Assembly: GCA_964455375.1 (NCBI GenBank) | Contig: CAYVXE010000164.1 | Location: 1 to 7,194, forward strand | Direction of reading: 5' to 3' | DNA: 7,194 nucleotides | DNA from: CAYVXE01 sp964455375 | Lineage (GTDB): Bacteria > Zhuqueibacterota > Zhuqueibacteria > Oceanimicrobiales > Oceanimicrobiaceae | Part shown: one piece after another, positions 7,031 to 7,194 of the stretch | Position numbering within the stretch: position 1 is the first letter of the stretch | Layout: every line of letters starts with the position of its first letter | Program-made: the position numbers and the translations under genes | The notes under the pieces: model-generated | Seen by the model: the letters and a program-made list of their open reading frames with translations, nothing else | The model's database searches: none | Told to the model about the DNA's origin: nothing

Positions 7031-7034
7031 CTCC
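7031..7034 (-). promoter_or_regulatory. Ribosome binding site selecting a GTG start
   Basis: GGAG on the minus strand lies 8 bases before the GTG at 7020-7022. The later ATG codons (7008-7010 and 6999-7001) have no comparable site at a normal distance, so the GTG is preferred, though not proven. Confidence 0.5.
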
Positions 7035-7045
7035 GGTGATTGACT

Positions 7046-7180
7046 TTAGTACAGACGGGCCGTCTCGAAAATCAGAAGACTTTCCCGCGGTGATGGCTCA
7101 AAGCCATCCTGTAACTCCCATAAAAATTGGCCGTCACGGCTCTTTAAATCTAATCGTTCTAAAACTTTTGACTCTGACTT
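7046..7180 (-). pseudogene. Short decayed reading frame with start codon apparently lost
   Basis: The minus strand has AGGAGG at 7186-7191, then ACATC, then AAG (7178-7180) at the spot where an ATG would be expected, and then an open frame of 43 codons to TAA at 7046-7048. The peptide begins SESKVLERLDLKSRDG, continues QFLWELQDGFEPSP and ends RESLLIFETARLY. It has the charged, amphipathic look of a real protein N-terminus, not of noise. Reading AAG as a mutated ATG is inference. The frame ends 23 bases before the synthetase start, so it is either a broken upstream gene or a leftover fused leader. I do not recognise the family with confidence. Confidence 0.4.
7092..7108. repeat. Perfect 7-bp hairpin GATGGCT-CAA-AGCCATC
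   Basis: Seven paired bases with a three-base loop lie inside the decayed frame, about 70 bases before the synthetase start. No T run follows on the minus strand (ACCGCGGG follows), so it is not a terminator. Two further small palindromes sit nearby, AGACGG-G-CCGTCT at 7053-7065 and GCCGT-C-ACGGC at 7130-7140. Together they could fold the leader RNA of the synthetase gene, but a regulatory role is unproven. Confidence 0.35.
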
Positions 7181-7194
7181 GATGTCCTCCTAAG

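Noticed and set aside
1..7194. CRISPR array, tRNA or rRNA genes
   Set aside because: No spaced direct repeats, cloverleaf-like segments or conserved rRNA stretches were seen on either strand.

Overview
The window looks like a piece of a draft (probably metagenome-assembled) genome of a Gram-negative bacterium of moderate GC content. The main clue is an outer-membrane TonB-dependent receptor with the N-terminal carboxypeptidase-regulatory-like domain common in Bacteroidota, Ignavibacteria/Chlorobi and Calditrichota. The exact phylum cannot be fixed from this sequence. A run of exactly 100 N marks a scaffold join of unknown true length.

Layout, left to right. (1) A plus-strand gene for a 193-residue protein of unknown function ends at 583; its start lies at the window edge and is uncertain. 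(2) From 584 to 1014 there is no intact gene. This stretch holds a 14-bp palindrome, an internally deleted remnant of an IS5-type transposase on the minus strand, and a 10-bp inverted repeat that could terminate the receptor transcript. (3) From 1015 to 3675 (minus) lies a complete TonB-dependent receptor with signal peptide, TonB box, plug and barrel. It is preceded by a strong ribosome binding site, a TATAAT -10 box and a CTGT-N8-ACAG palindrome. (4) A 13-bp stem followed by a T run (3819-3862) closes the next transcription unit upstream. (5) From 3926 to 5350 (minus) lies an amidase-signature hydrolase with its Ser-Ser-Lys triad. (6) The gap spans 5411-5510. (7) From 5511 to 7022 (minus) lies an ATP-dependent acyl-CoA synthetase very like malonyl-CoA synthetases (bacterial MatB, mitochondrial ACSF3). 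(8) At the right edge is a short reading frame with a good ribosome binding site but AAG where the start codon should be, read as a decayed gene.

How the genes may work together. The amidase and the malonyl-CoA-synthetase-like enzyme share a strand and may form one unit, releasing a carboxylic acid from an amide and activating it to its CoA thioester. The receptor has its own promoter and is cut off from the amidase by a terminator, so a link to uptake of the same substrate is only a positional suggestion. I saw no clearly new multi-gene system. The most checkable items are the amidase/MatB pairing, the SOS-box-like palindrome before the receptor, and the two gene remnants.
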